Source of the DNA: CALBPI01 sp045110335 | GTDB lineage: Bacteria > Pseudomonadota > Gammaproteobacteria > Steroidobacterales > Woeseiaceae | Assembly: GCA_045110335.1 (NCBI GenBank) | Contig: JBGCGB010000024.1 | Location: forward strand, 62,001 to 126,000 | Reading direction: 5' to 3' | Length of the DNA: 64,000 bases | Part shown: positions 27,239 to 35,384 of the stretch, piece by piece | How the letters are laid out: the number at the start of each line of letters is the position of its first letter | How positions within the stretch are numbered: position 1 is the first letter of the stretch | Translations under genes and position numbers: made by a program | Notes under the pieces: generated by a model | What the model saw: only the letters and a program-made list of their open reading frames with translations | The model's database searches: none | Told to the model about the DNA's origin: nothing

Positions 27239-27892
27239 TTGAGTACAGATCCAAAGGCATCTGCCTCTCCCAGAACACAAGCGGAACGAGCGGCTACGTC
27301 TGACAAGGCGCTGCTTGCTGCTGCACAAGATTTGGTGTTGGAGCGCGGTATTGATGGCACCACATTGGCGGCGATCGGCGAGCGTGCAGGCTACAGTCGA
27401 GGCTTGGCAACTTATCGTTACGGCTCGAAAGCGGGTCTGTTTCGCGAAGTAACGGCCAACATTCATCGTCGCTGGGTGAGCTATCTGGAAGCAGCGGTGG
27501 GTCTTCAAAGCGGCGTTGAGGCGCTTTGCTGTGCCGCCGATGCTTACTACCGCTTTGTTGCTGATGCGCCGGAAGACATCCGCGTGTTGCACATTCTGTA
27601 CTACGCAGGTGCCGAGCCATCGTCGGAAATGCGAGGTCTCGCAAAAACTGCTTTTCAACGGCAGATCGCTGACGCGCAAGCCTGGATCGAGGGTGGTATC
27701 GTCAACGGCGAGATTCGCCCGGATATATCGCCGATAGCGGAAGCGACGCAGTATGTGTCGCATATCGCCGGTATTACTTACATCTGGCTGCTCAATCCGG
27801 TCAGTATCAAATTCGATGAAATACAATCGAGTTTCAAAGCTTCTTTACGGGATCGATTGGCGACCACGCCATCATCCACCAAACTTCGATAA
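27239..27892 (+). CDS. TetR-family transcriptional regulator
   Basis: A 217-residue DNA-binding repressor. The helix-turn-helix is at about residues 38-65 (GTTLAAIGERAGYSRGLATYRYGSKAGL), and the rest is the ligand-binding and dimer domain, with no close recognisable ligand class. It starts at TTG 27239 with AGGGA five bases upstream; I see no better start. The gene is divergent from the P450 gene and lies 21 bases before the thiolase gene, so it probably controls the P450 and its own beta-oxidation operon, with an acyl-CoA or P450 substrate as the likely effector (inference). Confidence 0.88.
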   Translation: MSTDPKASASPRTQAERAATSDKALLAAAQDLVLERGIDGTTLAAIGERAGYSRGLATYRYGSKAGLFREVTANIHRRWVSYLEAAVGLQSGVEALCCAADAYYRFVADAPEDIRVLHILYYAGAEPSSEMRGLAKTAFQRQIADAQAWIEGGIVNGEIRPDISPIAEATQYVSHIAGITYIWLLNPVSIKFDEIQSSFKASLRDRLATTPSSTKLR

Positions 27893-27913
27893 ATAAAGAC
27901 AGAGGGTTAACCC

Positions 27914-29122
27914 ATGGCAGACGCCTATATTTATGATCATGTACGGACGCCGCGAGGACGTGGCAAAGCCAGCGGATCGCTTCACACGATGACGCCGATT
28001 AGCCTAACGGCACAAATGTTGGCTACTTTGGCAGAGCGCAACAGTCTTGATACGAGTTACCTTGATGACGTCGTGTTAGGTTGCGTGTCGCCGGTCGGCG
28101 AGCAGGGCGCGAATATCGCGAGAGCGTCAGTATTGACTGCGGGCTATGATCAAGGCGTACCCGGCAAACAGCTGAACCGTTTTTGTGCCTCTGGTTTGGA
28201 AGCGGTCAATACAGCAGCATCCCAGATCATGGCGGGTCAGTCTGATCTGGCCATCGGCGGTGGCGTTGAGTGTATGTCGCGTGTGCCAATGGGCTCTGAT
28301 TCAGGTGCGATGGCCGCAGACCCCAAAGTGGCCTACGACACCTACTTCGCACCACAAGGTATCGGCGCGGACTTGATTGCTTCGAAATGGGGCTTCAGCC
28401 GGGATGACGTTGATAGCTATGCTGTGGCCAGCCAAGAGCGTGCTGCGCATGCGTGGGATAGCGGCTACTTTAAGAATTCCGTCATGCCGGTCAAAGACCA
28501 GCTGGGTATGGTGTTACTGGATCGCGATGAGCACATGCGTCCGGGCACTAGCAAAGAAGACCTCGGTCAGCTTAATCCTGCTTTTGTGATGCCGGGCCAG
28601 CAAGCCGGTTTCGATGCGGTTGCACTGCAAAAGTATCCCGAAGTTGAGCGGATCAATCACGTCCACACCGGTGGTAATTCGAGCGGCATCGTTGATGGCG
28701 CGGCGGGTGTCCTGGTGGGCAGTAAAGAGATTGGTGATGCATTGGGTCTGAAACCACGCGCCCGTATTCGTGGTTTTGCGTCCATCGGCACGGATCCGAC
28801 GATCATGTTGACGGGCCCCGCGCCGTCGGCAGAAAAAGTGCTGAAGCGCTGCGGTATGAAAGCGACCGACATTGATCTGTTCGAGCTCAATGAAGCTTTT
28901 GCATCGGTTGTTTTGTTGTTCATGGAAAAACTCGATGTCGACCACAGCAAGATCAATGTCAATGGCGGTGCGATCGCGATGGGTCATCCGCTTGGCGCGA
29001 CCGGCGCGATGATTTTGGGCACGGTGCTCGATGAATTGGAGCGGCGTGAGCAAAGCACCGCCTTGATCAATCTCTGTATCGGCGGCGGCATGGGCACGGC
29101 AACCATTATTGAACGCGTCTAA
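27914..29122 (+). CDS. Acetyl-CoA acyltransferase / thiolase
   Basis: Thiolase that splits 3-ketoacyl-CoA with CoA in the last step of beta-oxidation. Catalytic residues are visible: nucleophile Cys91 (NRFCASGLEAV), His in NEAFASV, the GGAIAMGHPLGATGA loop with His, and the second Cys in NLCIGGGMGTATI. Length (402 aa) is normal for a degradative thiolase. It is followed after 32 bases by the FadB/FadJ-like gene, the standard pairing for the trifunctional complex. The thiolase-first order differs from E. coli fadBA, where fadB comes first. Confidence 0.95.
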   Translation: MADAYIYDHVRTPRGRGKASGSLHTMTPISLTAQMLATLAERNSLDTSYLDDVVLGCVSPVGEQGANIARASVLTAGYDQGVPGKQLNRFCASGLEAVNTAASQIMAGQSDLAIGGGVECMSRVPMGSDSGAMAADPKVAYDTYFAPQGIGADLIASKWGFSRDDVDSYAVASQERAAHAWDSGYFKNSVMPVKDQLGMVLLDRDEHMRPGTSKEDLGQLNPAFVMPGQQAGFDAVALQKYPEVERINHVHTGGNSSGIVDGAAGVLVGSKEIGDALGLKPRARIRGFASIGTDPTIMLTGPAPSAEKVLKRCGMKATDIDLFELNEAFASVVLLFMEKLDVDHSKINVNGGAIAMGHPLGATGAMILGTVLDELERREQSTALINLCIGGGMGTATIIERV

Positions 29123-29154
29123 ACGACGACATTCAGAATTTCAGGATATTTAAG

Positions 29155-31326
29155 ATGAAAACAATTGATTTATCGGTAGATGAGCAGGGCGTTGCCCTAC
29201 TGACGATCGACGTCAAAGAGCGGTCGATGAATGTGTTGACGCCGGAATTCATGGCGGACCTTCGTACGGCCATGGAAACGGTCGTTGGCGATGACGCCAT
29301 CAAAGGCGCGGTGCTGACGTCAGCTAAGGATTCGTTTATCGCCGGCGCGGACTTAATGGACCTGGTCAATGCTTACGAAGATGGCCGGACGGCCAAAGAA
29401 AAGTATGAGGGCGCGCGTGGTTTTCAAAGCCTGCTGCGCGAGCTCGAGACTTGCGGTAAGCCTTTCGCCGCTGCTATTAATGGCACAGCCTTAGGTGGCG
29501 GGTTAGAGATCTGCCTAGCCTGTCATTATCGTGTTGCGGCCGACAATCCAAAATCTGTTTTGGGCCTTCCCGAAGTCAAAGTCGGTTTGCTGCCGGGCGG
29601 TGGTGGTACGCAACGATTGCCTCGCTTAATCGGCCAACAGAATGCGCTGCAATTGATGACGCAAGGTACGCATTTGAAGCCTGCTAAAGCGCTAGAGATG
29701 GGTATCGTTCACGCCGTTGTGGCACCTGAAGACTGCGTGCCAGCCGCAAAACGCTGGATCACCGAGCACGGTGATGCAGAGCAGCCCTGGGACAAGAAAG
29801 GATTCAAGGTACCCGGCGGTGCCGGCTTGATGCATCCCGGTTCAATTCAAACACTCATGATTGGCGCGGCCCTGATTGCCAAAGAAACCAGTCACAACTA
29901 TCCGGCGCCGATCGCGATCATGTCTTCAGTTTACGAAGGTTGCGTGCTGCCCATCGATCTTGGATTAGATATCGAATCCAAATATTTCACGTCGTTGTTG
30001 ATGGACCCTGTGTCCAGAAACCTGACGCGTACCCTGTTCATCAACAAGGGCGCGGCCGACAAGCTGGTGCGCCGACCGCAAGGTATTGAGAAAACACAAG
30101 TCAAAAAACTGGGCATTCTCGGGGCCGGCATGATGGGGGCCGGTGTGGCTTACGTTTCTGCACGCGCCAAGATGGAGGTTGTCCTGTTGGATCGCGACAA
30201 AGACGCTGCCGAAAAAGGCAAGGACTATTCACGCGAGTTACTACAGAAAGCAATTGATCGCGGACGTTCAAATGCCGACAAAGCTGCGGCTATTCTGGAT
30301 CGTATTACTACCACTGATGACTATGCGTTGCTGGAAGGTTGCGATCTGGTTATCGAGGCGGTGTTTGAAGATGTTGGCATTAAAGCGGATGTGACGGCTA
30401 AGACAGAGGCTGTCATTCCCGAGTCATCGATTTTCGCATCGAACACGTCGACATTGCCGATTTCCGGATTGGCGAAAGCATCCAAGCGTCCAGCCCAGTT
30501 CATCGGCATTCACTTTTTCTCGCCGGTCGATAAGATGCCATTGGTCGAAGTTATTCTTGGTGAGCAGACCGAGGATCGAGCAACGGCAGTAGCACTGGAC
30601 TATATTCAGCAAATTCGCAAGACGCCGATTGTCGTCAATGACAGCCGTGGTTTTTATACATCGCGTGTCTTCGGTACTTATACCAATGAAGGCATGACGA
30701 TGATTGGCGAGGGCGTGACGCCTGCGTTGATCGAAAATGTTGCCAAACAAAGCGGTATGGCGGTAGGTCCTTTAGCGGTGATGGACGAAGTCTCGTTGGA
30801 GCTTGGTTACCATGTTGCCAAAGCGACCAAGAAGGCACTTGGCGATGCCTACAAGCCGAACTCAGCGGCGCCAGTGATGGAAAAGTTTGTTGAGGAGCTG
30901 GATCGTCGCGGCAAGCGCTTTGGCAAAGGTTTCTACGAGTATCCGGAAGACGGTAAGAAGTATCTGTGGCCGGGACTGACCGAAGTTTTTGCACCGGCTA
31001 AAACGCAGCCAACACAAGAAGAGATCAAGAAGCGATTGTTGTACGTGCAAGCGCTGGACACCGTACGCTGTTTGGATGAGGGTGTCATTACGCATCCTGC
31101 CGATGGTGATATCGGTTCCATCCTGGGATGGGGTTTTCCGCCGCACACGGGTGGCTCTTTGTCGTTGATCGAGACAGTAGGTTTGCAAGCATTTGTGGAT
31201 GAGTGTGACCGCATGGAGAAAGCTTATGGTGATCGTTTCAATGTGCCAGACAGCTTGCGCAAACGAGCGAAAGCCGGCCTTGGTTTCTATAAAGAGTACG
31301 ATGACGAATCACGCAGTGCGGCTTAA
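29155..31326 (+). CDS. Bifunctional enoyl-CoA hydratase / 3-hydroxyacyl-CoA dehydrogenase (FadB/FadJ-like)
   Basis: Hydrates 2-enoyl-CoA and oxidises the resulting 3-hydroxyacyl-CoA. The hydratase half (1-190) keeps both catalytic glutamates: GTALGGGLEICLA and LGLPEVKVGLLPGGGGTQR. The dehydrogenase half begins near residue 315 with the NAD motif GILGAGMMGAGVAYVSA and the catalytic His-Glu pair region IGIHFFSPVDKMPLVEVI, followed by two C-terminal dehydrogenase domains. Length (723 aa) is close to FadJ and FadB. It works with the upstream thiolase. I do not assign B or J from sequence alone. Confidence 0.95.
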   Translation: MKTIDLSVDEQGVALLTIDVKERSMNVLTPEFMADLRTAMETVVGDDAIKGAVLTSAKDSFIAGADLMDLVNAYEDGRTAKEKYEGARGFQSLLRELETCGKPFAAAINGTALGGGLEICLACHYRVAADNPKSVLGLPEVKVGLLPGGGGTQRLPRLIGQQNALQLMTQGTHLKPAKALEMGIVHAVVAPEDCVPAAKRWITEHGDAEQPWDKKGFKVPGGAGLMHPGSIQTLMIGAALIAKETSHNYPAPIAIMSSVYEGCVLPIDLGLDIESKYFTSLLMDPVSRNLTRTLFINKGAADKLVRRPQGIEKTQVKKLGILGAGMMGAGVAYVSARAKMEVVLLDRDKDAAEKGKDYSRELLQKAIDRGRSNADKAAAILDRITTTDDYALLEGCDLVIEAVFEDVGIKADVTAKTEAVIPESSIFASNTSTLPISGLAKASKRPAQFIGIHFFSPVDKMPLVEVILGEQTEDRATAVALDYIQQIRKTPIVVNDSRGFYTSRVFGTYTNEGMTMIGEGVTPALIENVAKQSGMAVGPLAVMDEVSLELGYHVAKATKKALGDAYKPNSAAPVMEKFVEELDRRGKRFGKGFYEYPEDGKKYLWPGLTEVFAPAKTQPTQEEIKKRLLYVQALDTVRCLDEGVITHPADGDIGSILGWGFPPHTGGSLSLIETVGLQAFVDECDRMEKAYGDRFNVPDSLRKRAKAGLGFYKEYDDESRSAA

Positions 31327-31337
31327 GGAGCGTTCGA

Positions 31338-32117
31338 ATGTCTGATTGGGAATTATGTGATTACGAGCAGGACGGTGGTGTTGTAACCATCGCGATCAAT
31401 CGTCCTGATTCAATGAATTCCTTTACGAAGGATTTGCGCGCCGATCTCACGGCGGCATTGGGACGTGCCGGTAGTGATAACACGGTACGTGCGGTTGTAT
31501 TGACTGGCAATGGCCGGGCGTTTTCTGCGGGTGCTGATCTTTCGGCTGGTTTTCCGACAGAGCAAACCATCGACCAGCAATTGCATCGTGAGTATCGACC
31601 AATTTTTCAGGAAATCATGTCGATGCCCAAGCCTGTCATTGCTGCGATTAACGGCGCTGCCGCGGGTATTGGTATGTCGGTCGCTTTGATCTGCGATCTG
31701 GCCGTGATGAGCGAGAAGGCATTCATGCTGGCGCCATTCACGACGATCTCATTGGTGCCGGATGGCGGCGCGACGTTCCTGTTACAACATCATGTTGGCT
31801 ACAAACGTGCATTTCAGCTTTGCGTGGAAACAGAGCGTGTTGATGCCGCGCGGTGTCTGGAATATGGATTGGTGAATAAGGTCGTTGCACCGGAAGCCGT
31901 TCTGGCCGATGCACAGGCGTGGGCACAGTCACTCTGTGAGCGTGCTCCGCTATCGTTGGCGGCGACGAAGGCAGCCATGCGCGAGGCGCAATTGGGTGCT
32001 TGGGACACAGCGTTCAATGTAGAAGCAAGATTACAGAAAGACCTCGCCGGGTCAGATGACAATGTTGAAGGCGTGGCCGCATTTTTTGATAAGCGCGCGC
32101 CGGTCTTTAAGGGATAG
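31338..32117 (+). CDS. Crotonase-family enzyme, PaaG-like isomerase type
   Basis: A 259-residue crotonase 11 bases after the FadB/FadJ-like gene. The oxyanion motif NGRAFSAGADLSAGF is intact. The first hydratase Glu is missing (GAAAGIGMSVALICD), while an Asp stands in LVPDGGATFLLQ, the arrangement seen in PaaG-type enoyl-CoA isomerases. I therefore expect an isomerase, perhaps shifting double bonds of unsaturated or ring-derived acyl-CoAs, instead of a second hydratase. This gene would let the operon process substrates that the bifunctional enzyme alone cannot. Confidence 0.88.
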   Translation: MSDWELCDYEQDGGVVTIAINRPDSMNSFTKDLRADLTAALGRAGSDNTVRAVVLTGNGRAFSAGADLSAGFPTEQTIDQQLHREYRPIFQEIMSMPKPVIAAINGAAAGIGMSVALICDLAVMSEKAFMLAPFTTISLVPDGGATFLLQHHVGYKRAFQLCVETERVDAARCLEYGLVNKVVAPEAVLADAQAWAQSLCERAPLSLAATKAAMREAQLGAWDTAFNVEARLQKDLAGSDDNVEGVAAFFDKRAPVFKG

Positions 32118-32154
32118 ATTGCCCGTCGCTCGGGGCGACGAATGGGAGATGATA

Positions 32155-33345
32155 ATGGAAAGAAAGTGTTTTGACGATGACCATGAAATGTTCCGCGATG
32201 CCGCGAGAGCATTTATGCAAAACGAAGTAGAGCCCTATGCGGAAGCTTGGCGTGATGCCGGCATCTGCGACCGTGAAGTGTTCAAAAAGGCAGGCGATGC
32301 TGGTTTGCTGTTGATGTGGGCCGATGAGCAATACGGTGGCGCTGGCGTAAAAGACTTCCGCTATGAGCAAGTGCTCATTGAGGAGCATGCTAAATACGGC
32401 GATCCCGGTTTGTTCATTACGTTGCATTCCCGTTTGGTGGCGCCGTATATCGGCGAGTTGGGAACTGATGAGCAAAAGGCGCGTTGGTTGCCGAAGTGCG
32501 TTTCCGGTGAGAGTATTCTTGCCATTGCGATGACCGAACCAGGCGCGGGCAGCGATGTCGCCGGCATGAAAACGCGGGCTGTTGATCACGGTGACCACTG
32601 GGTGCTCAACGGATCGAAGACTTATATTTCGAACGGCATTAATGCGGATCTTGTGATCGTTGCTGCTCGCACAGTTCCGGACTCAAGTCATGGCCTGGGG
32701 CTGTTCGTGATCGAGCGTGGCATGGAAGGTTTCGAGCGCGGCAGAAACCTGAAAAAAATGGGTCTGGCGGCACAAGATACGGCTGAGCTGTTCTTCAACG
32801 ACGTCAAAGTACCGAAAGAAAATGTGTTGGGTGACCCGACGCGCGGTTTTTACAACTTGATGCAATTCCTTGCTGAAGAACGGTTGTTGGGCGCTTGTGG
32901 TTACATTGCAGCTTGCCAGCATGCATTTGATATCACGATGGAGTTTATTACGGAACGCAAAGCGTTCGGTCAGAAGATCTCGGACTTTCAAAATACGCGG
33001 TTCAAGATGGCGGACATGCGTACAGAGATTGATATGGCGCAGGTGTTTCTGGATCGTTGTGTTGAAGAACACAATGCCGGCAATTTGAGTGCAGACATGG
33101 CCGCTCGCATCAAGCTTTACGGAAGCGAGCTAGAGGCACGGGTTATGGATAACTGTGTCCAGTTGCATGGCGGTGCCGGCTACATGGATGAATACCGAAT
33201 TTCACGGATGTTTACCGACGCCCGGATTTCGAGAATTTATGCGGGTAGCTCCGAGATTATGCGTGAAATCATTGCGCGTTCGATCGGATTGGATCCCCGC
33301 CAGAAGAAGCCGAAGAATGTGGGTAAGCAAGCTGACGCTGCTTAA
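32155..33345 (+). CDS. Acyl-CoA dehydrogenase
   Basis: FAD enzyme that introduces the 2,3 double bond in acyl-CoA. The signature AMTEPGAGSDVAGMKT and the FAD/dimer motif RKAFGQKI are present. The usual catalytic Glu near the C-terminus is absent (IYAGSSEIMRE, Ala where short/medium-chain enzymes have Glu), while Glu242 in AEERLLGA lies where long-chain and isovaleryl-CoA dehydrogenases carry their base. This points to long or branched substrates. The start ATG 32155 has GGGAG six bases upstream; longer in-frame starts run back into the crotonase gene. A terminator follows inside the convergent gene. Confidence 0.93.
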   Translation: MERKCFDDDHEMFRDAARAFMQNEVEPYAEAWRDAGICDREVFKKAGDAGLLLMWADEQYGGAGVKDFRYEQVLIEEHAKYGDPGLFITLHSRLVAPYIGELGTDEQKARWLPKCVSGESILAIAMTEPGAGSDVAGMKTRAVDHGDHWVLNGSKTYISNGINADLVIVAARTVPDSSHGLGLFVIERGMEGFERGRNLKKMGLAAQDTAELFFNDVKVPKENVLGDPTRGFYNLMQFLAEERLLGACGYIAACQHAFDITMEFITERKAFGQKISDFQNTRFKMADMRTEIDMAQVFLDRCVEEHNAGNLSADMAARIKLYGSELEARVMDNCVQLHGGAGYMDEYRISRMFTDARISRIYAGSSEIMREIIARSIGLDPRQKKPKNVGKQADAA

Positions 33346-33354
33346 TCGAACACG

Positions 33355-33903
33355 TTAGGCTTTTTTCGCAAACCACAGCACCGGTCCATTGGCCGGTGCT
33401 GTTTTCGTTTCGACGCCAAAAACAGTGCTGTCCAACGACTCAAACAGCTCGGCTATGGCATCGGCTTCAGTCTGTCCGCCGTCATGACCGCGATAAGCCA
33501 TGACCGTTATCGCGCCACCGACGACAAGGTGCTCCAGCGCTATCCTGATAGCGATCACGCTATCGCTGGCCTGTGTGGTGATGGTCTTGTCACTACCGGG
33601 CAGGTAACCAAGGTTGAACATGGCAGCGGCAAGCTGCTTAGGCGAAGGCAGGTGCTGGATTAGATGGGCATGACTATCGTGAATGAGATGAACGCGGTCG
33701 CTTAGGTCAGCGGTAATCAGTCTGCTCTGAGTTTGTTTGATCGCGGCGTCCTGAACATCGAATGACAGCACGCGATACCCAGGCTGAACATGGGCCGCCA
33801 GAAACAAAGTGTCATGGCCATTGCCGGCGGTGCCATCTAATGAATGACCGCCAAGTCTTAGCGATGGTTCTAACCAAGCTCGTGCTGTGTCCGTGAGTTT
33901 CAT
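33355..33903 (-). CDS. mnmM: MnmM/YtqB-type SAM-dependent tRNA methyltransferase
   Basis: A 182-residue class I methyltransferase of the YtqB group, shown in Gram-positives to methylate nm5(s2)U34 of tRNA to mnm5(s2)U34. The SAM motif I is DGTAGNGHDT, the family-typical segment NLGYLPGSDKTITT follows at about residues 96-110, and VMAYRGHDGG near the C-terminus matches the group. It sits five bases after an MnmC-like FAD oxidase gene, which would make its substrate, so context and family agree. It may replace the methyltransferase half of MnmC. Its last codons contain the terminator of the convergent operon. Confidence 0.85.
   Translation of the reverse strand: MKLTDTARAWLEPSLRLGGHSLDGTAGNGHDTLFLAAHVQPGYRVLSFDVQDAAIKQTQSRLITADLSDRVHLIHDSHAHLIQHLPSPKQLAAAMFNLGYLPGSDKTITTQASDSVIAIRIALEHLVVGGAITVMAYRGHDGGQTEADAIAELFESLDSTVFGVETKTAPANGPVLWFAKKA
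33375..33406 (+). terminator. Rho-independent terminator of the beta-oxidation operon, inside the convergent mnmM gene
   Basis: A perfect 10-base stem (ACAGCACCGG with CCGGTGCTGT, loop TCCATTGG) ends in TTTT on the plus strand, 30 bases after the acyl-CoA dehydrogenase stop. It lies within the last codons of the minus-strand mnmM-like gene. Read from the other strand the stem is not followed by T, so it should act mainly on the plus-strand transcript. Confidence 0.7.
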
Positions 33904-33908
33904 CGTTA

Positions 33909-34964
33909 CTAATCGAAGCGCTGGTTTACGTCGAAACGTGTTGGTATTGGCGTGCCATCGGTGATGTGGTCGGCGAAGTGTTTTGCCAACATCGGTGCGT
34001 AGAGCGCGCCTTTCGAACCAAGACCGTTAAAGAGGCCGATGCGCGGCTCTGTGGTGCATAGTCCGGCAAGCGGTTTTCGCGCGCTAACGATCGGCCGTAC
34101 GCCGGCAAACTGGTCGACCACATCAAACGCGGGCGTGATGAGCCTTTTGAGTTTCTCGACTAATATCGTTGATGCTTGTTCAGAGGGTTCGTTTTCAAAG
34201 CCGTCCCATTCGTAGGTTGCGCCGCAGAAAAACCGTTGATCGCGATCATGTGTGACCCAAATACCTTGACCATGTAGCGTGTGCGAGTTGGCCAAATCAG
34301 GTGCTTCTATCACGATGATTTGACCACGCGCCGGACGCCAGCTGACTTGTTTGAACCAAGGGTTTGCTTGATCGCGCCAGCCACGACAAAAAATGACCCG
34401 CGACGCAGTGAGCCCGAACTTTTGTAGGTGAATGCTGTCTTGATTGATCTCGAGGTCCGCATCGCGCAGTTGGCCCTTTTTCCAAAGGCCTTCTCTAGTG
34501 AAGTGCGCTTCTGTGTGTTTGAGATAGCGTTGGGTATTCAGCCGTCCAGCGAGCGGCATTTCAATCACAATATCGCGTGACTCGGTTTGCAATGATGTGG
34601 GATGCGTTGTGATTTCGGCGAACTGCTTTAAGTTGTTATCGTCCGACCCCCAACGATCTATCGTCTTTAGTTCGCTGAGTCTGCGAAACGCCGGTCGCTT
34701 GCGGTAAAGCTCAATGGCAAGCACGTTTTCGATGCCGGCATAAAATGCCTCGGCTGTTTCTTGCAGTTCCTTGAAACCAGGCTCGGGTTTGAGGTTCTTC
34801 CCAGTGATCGGTGTGATGAGTCCGGCCGCAACCGTGGAAGCTTGTCCAATCATCGGTGCGTCTATGACAGCAATGGTTTGTTTTCTGGCGATCAGTTGCC
34901 ACGCCAAAGTCAGTCCCGCGAGTCCGCCACCGACAATAACGGTATCAACGGAATGACTAGTCAT
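33909..34964 (-). CDS. FAD-dependent oxidoreductase resembling the oxidase half of MnmC
   Basis: A stand-alone DAO-fold flavoenzyme (351 aa). The FAD motif VIVGGGLAGLTLAWQL opens the protein. The C-terminus GLGSKGALYAPMLAKHFADHI is very close to the MnmC oxidase tail (GLGSRG...AP). MnmC oxidase removes the carboxymethyl group from cmnm5(s2)U34 in tRNA, giving nm5(s2)U34. The next gene encodes the MnmM-type methyltransferase that would finish mnm5(s2)U. A glycine oxidase or general amine oxidase role is the alternative. The start ATG overlaps the end of the ArfB gene by eight bases, which implies coupled translation. Confidence 0.8.
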   Translation of the reverse strand: MTSHSVDTVIVGGGLAGLTLAWQLIARKQTIAVIDAPMIGQASTVAAGLITPITGKNLKPEPGFKELQETAEAFYAGIENVLAIELYRKRPAFRRLSELKTIDRWGSDDNNLKQFAEITTHPTSLQTESRDIVIEMPLAGRLNTQRYLKHTEAHFTREGLWKKGQLRDADLEINQDSIHLQKFGLTASRVIFCRGWRDQANPWFKQVSWRPARGQIIVIEAPDLANSHTLHGQGIWVTHDRDQRFFCGATYEWDGFENEPSEQASTILVEKLKRLITPAFDVVDQFAGVRPIVSARKPLAGLCTTEPRIGLFNGLGSKGALYAPMLAKHFADHITDGTPIPTRFDVNQRFD

Positions 34965-35367
34965 CGAAACGTCGTGGCTTATTGCGCAGACGCTTGGTTT
35001 GGCTGCGCTGTTGCTTCGATTCTCGCCGACGTTTCTCGCTGCCAGCGCGTGGTCTGGTTTTTAACCGGCGCTTTGGGGGCGTTGCGACACTTTCGATGAG
35101 CGCATTCAATCGACTGATCGCATCACGTTTGTTGCTGAGTTGTGAGCGGGAACCTTGTGACTTTAAGACGACGATACCCTGTTTGTTGATACGTCGGTCG
35201 CGACTTGCCAAAAGTCGTGCCCGAATGCCAGCGTGCAAACCGGAGTTAGCGATATCCATTCTGAGTTCGACCGCCGTCGAGGATTTATTGACGTGCTGAC
35301 CGCCGGCCCCTTGAGCGCGGATGGCTTGCCATTCAATGGCCTCGCTATCGATCGTGAAATACGGCAT
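34957..35367 (-). CDS. arfB: Alternative ribosome-rescue factor ArfB (YaeJ)
   Basis: A codon-independent peptidyl-tRNA hydrolase that frees ribosomes stalled on non-stop mRNA. The catalytic GGQ lies in IRAQGAGGQHVNKSSTAVELR, only about 20 residues from the N-terminus. The C-terminal tail is long and strongly basic (KRRLKTRPRAGSEKRRRESK), as needed to enter the empty mRNA channel. The ATG at 35367 gives 136 residues, like E. coli ArfB (140). An upstream in-frame start would overlap the MBL gene. The gene leads a compact run ArfB, MnmC-like oxidase, MnmM, all concerned with translation. Confidence 0.93.
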   Translation of the reverse strand: MPYFTIDSEAIEWQAIRAQGAGGQHVNKSSTAVELRMDIANSGLHAGIRARLLASRDRRINKQGIVVLKSQGSRSQLSNKRDAISRLNALIESVATPPKRRLKTRPRAGSEKRRRESKQQRSQTKRLRNKPRRFDD

Positions 35368-35384
35368 CTCAATATGGCATGCGC

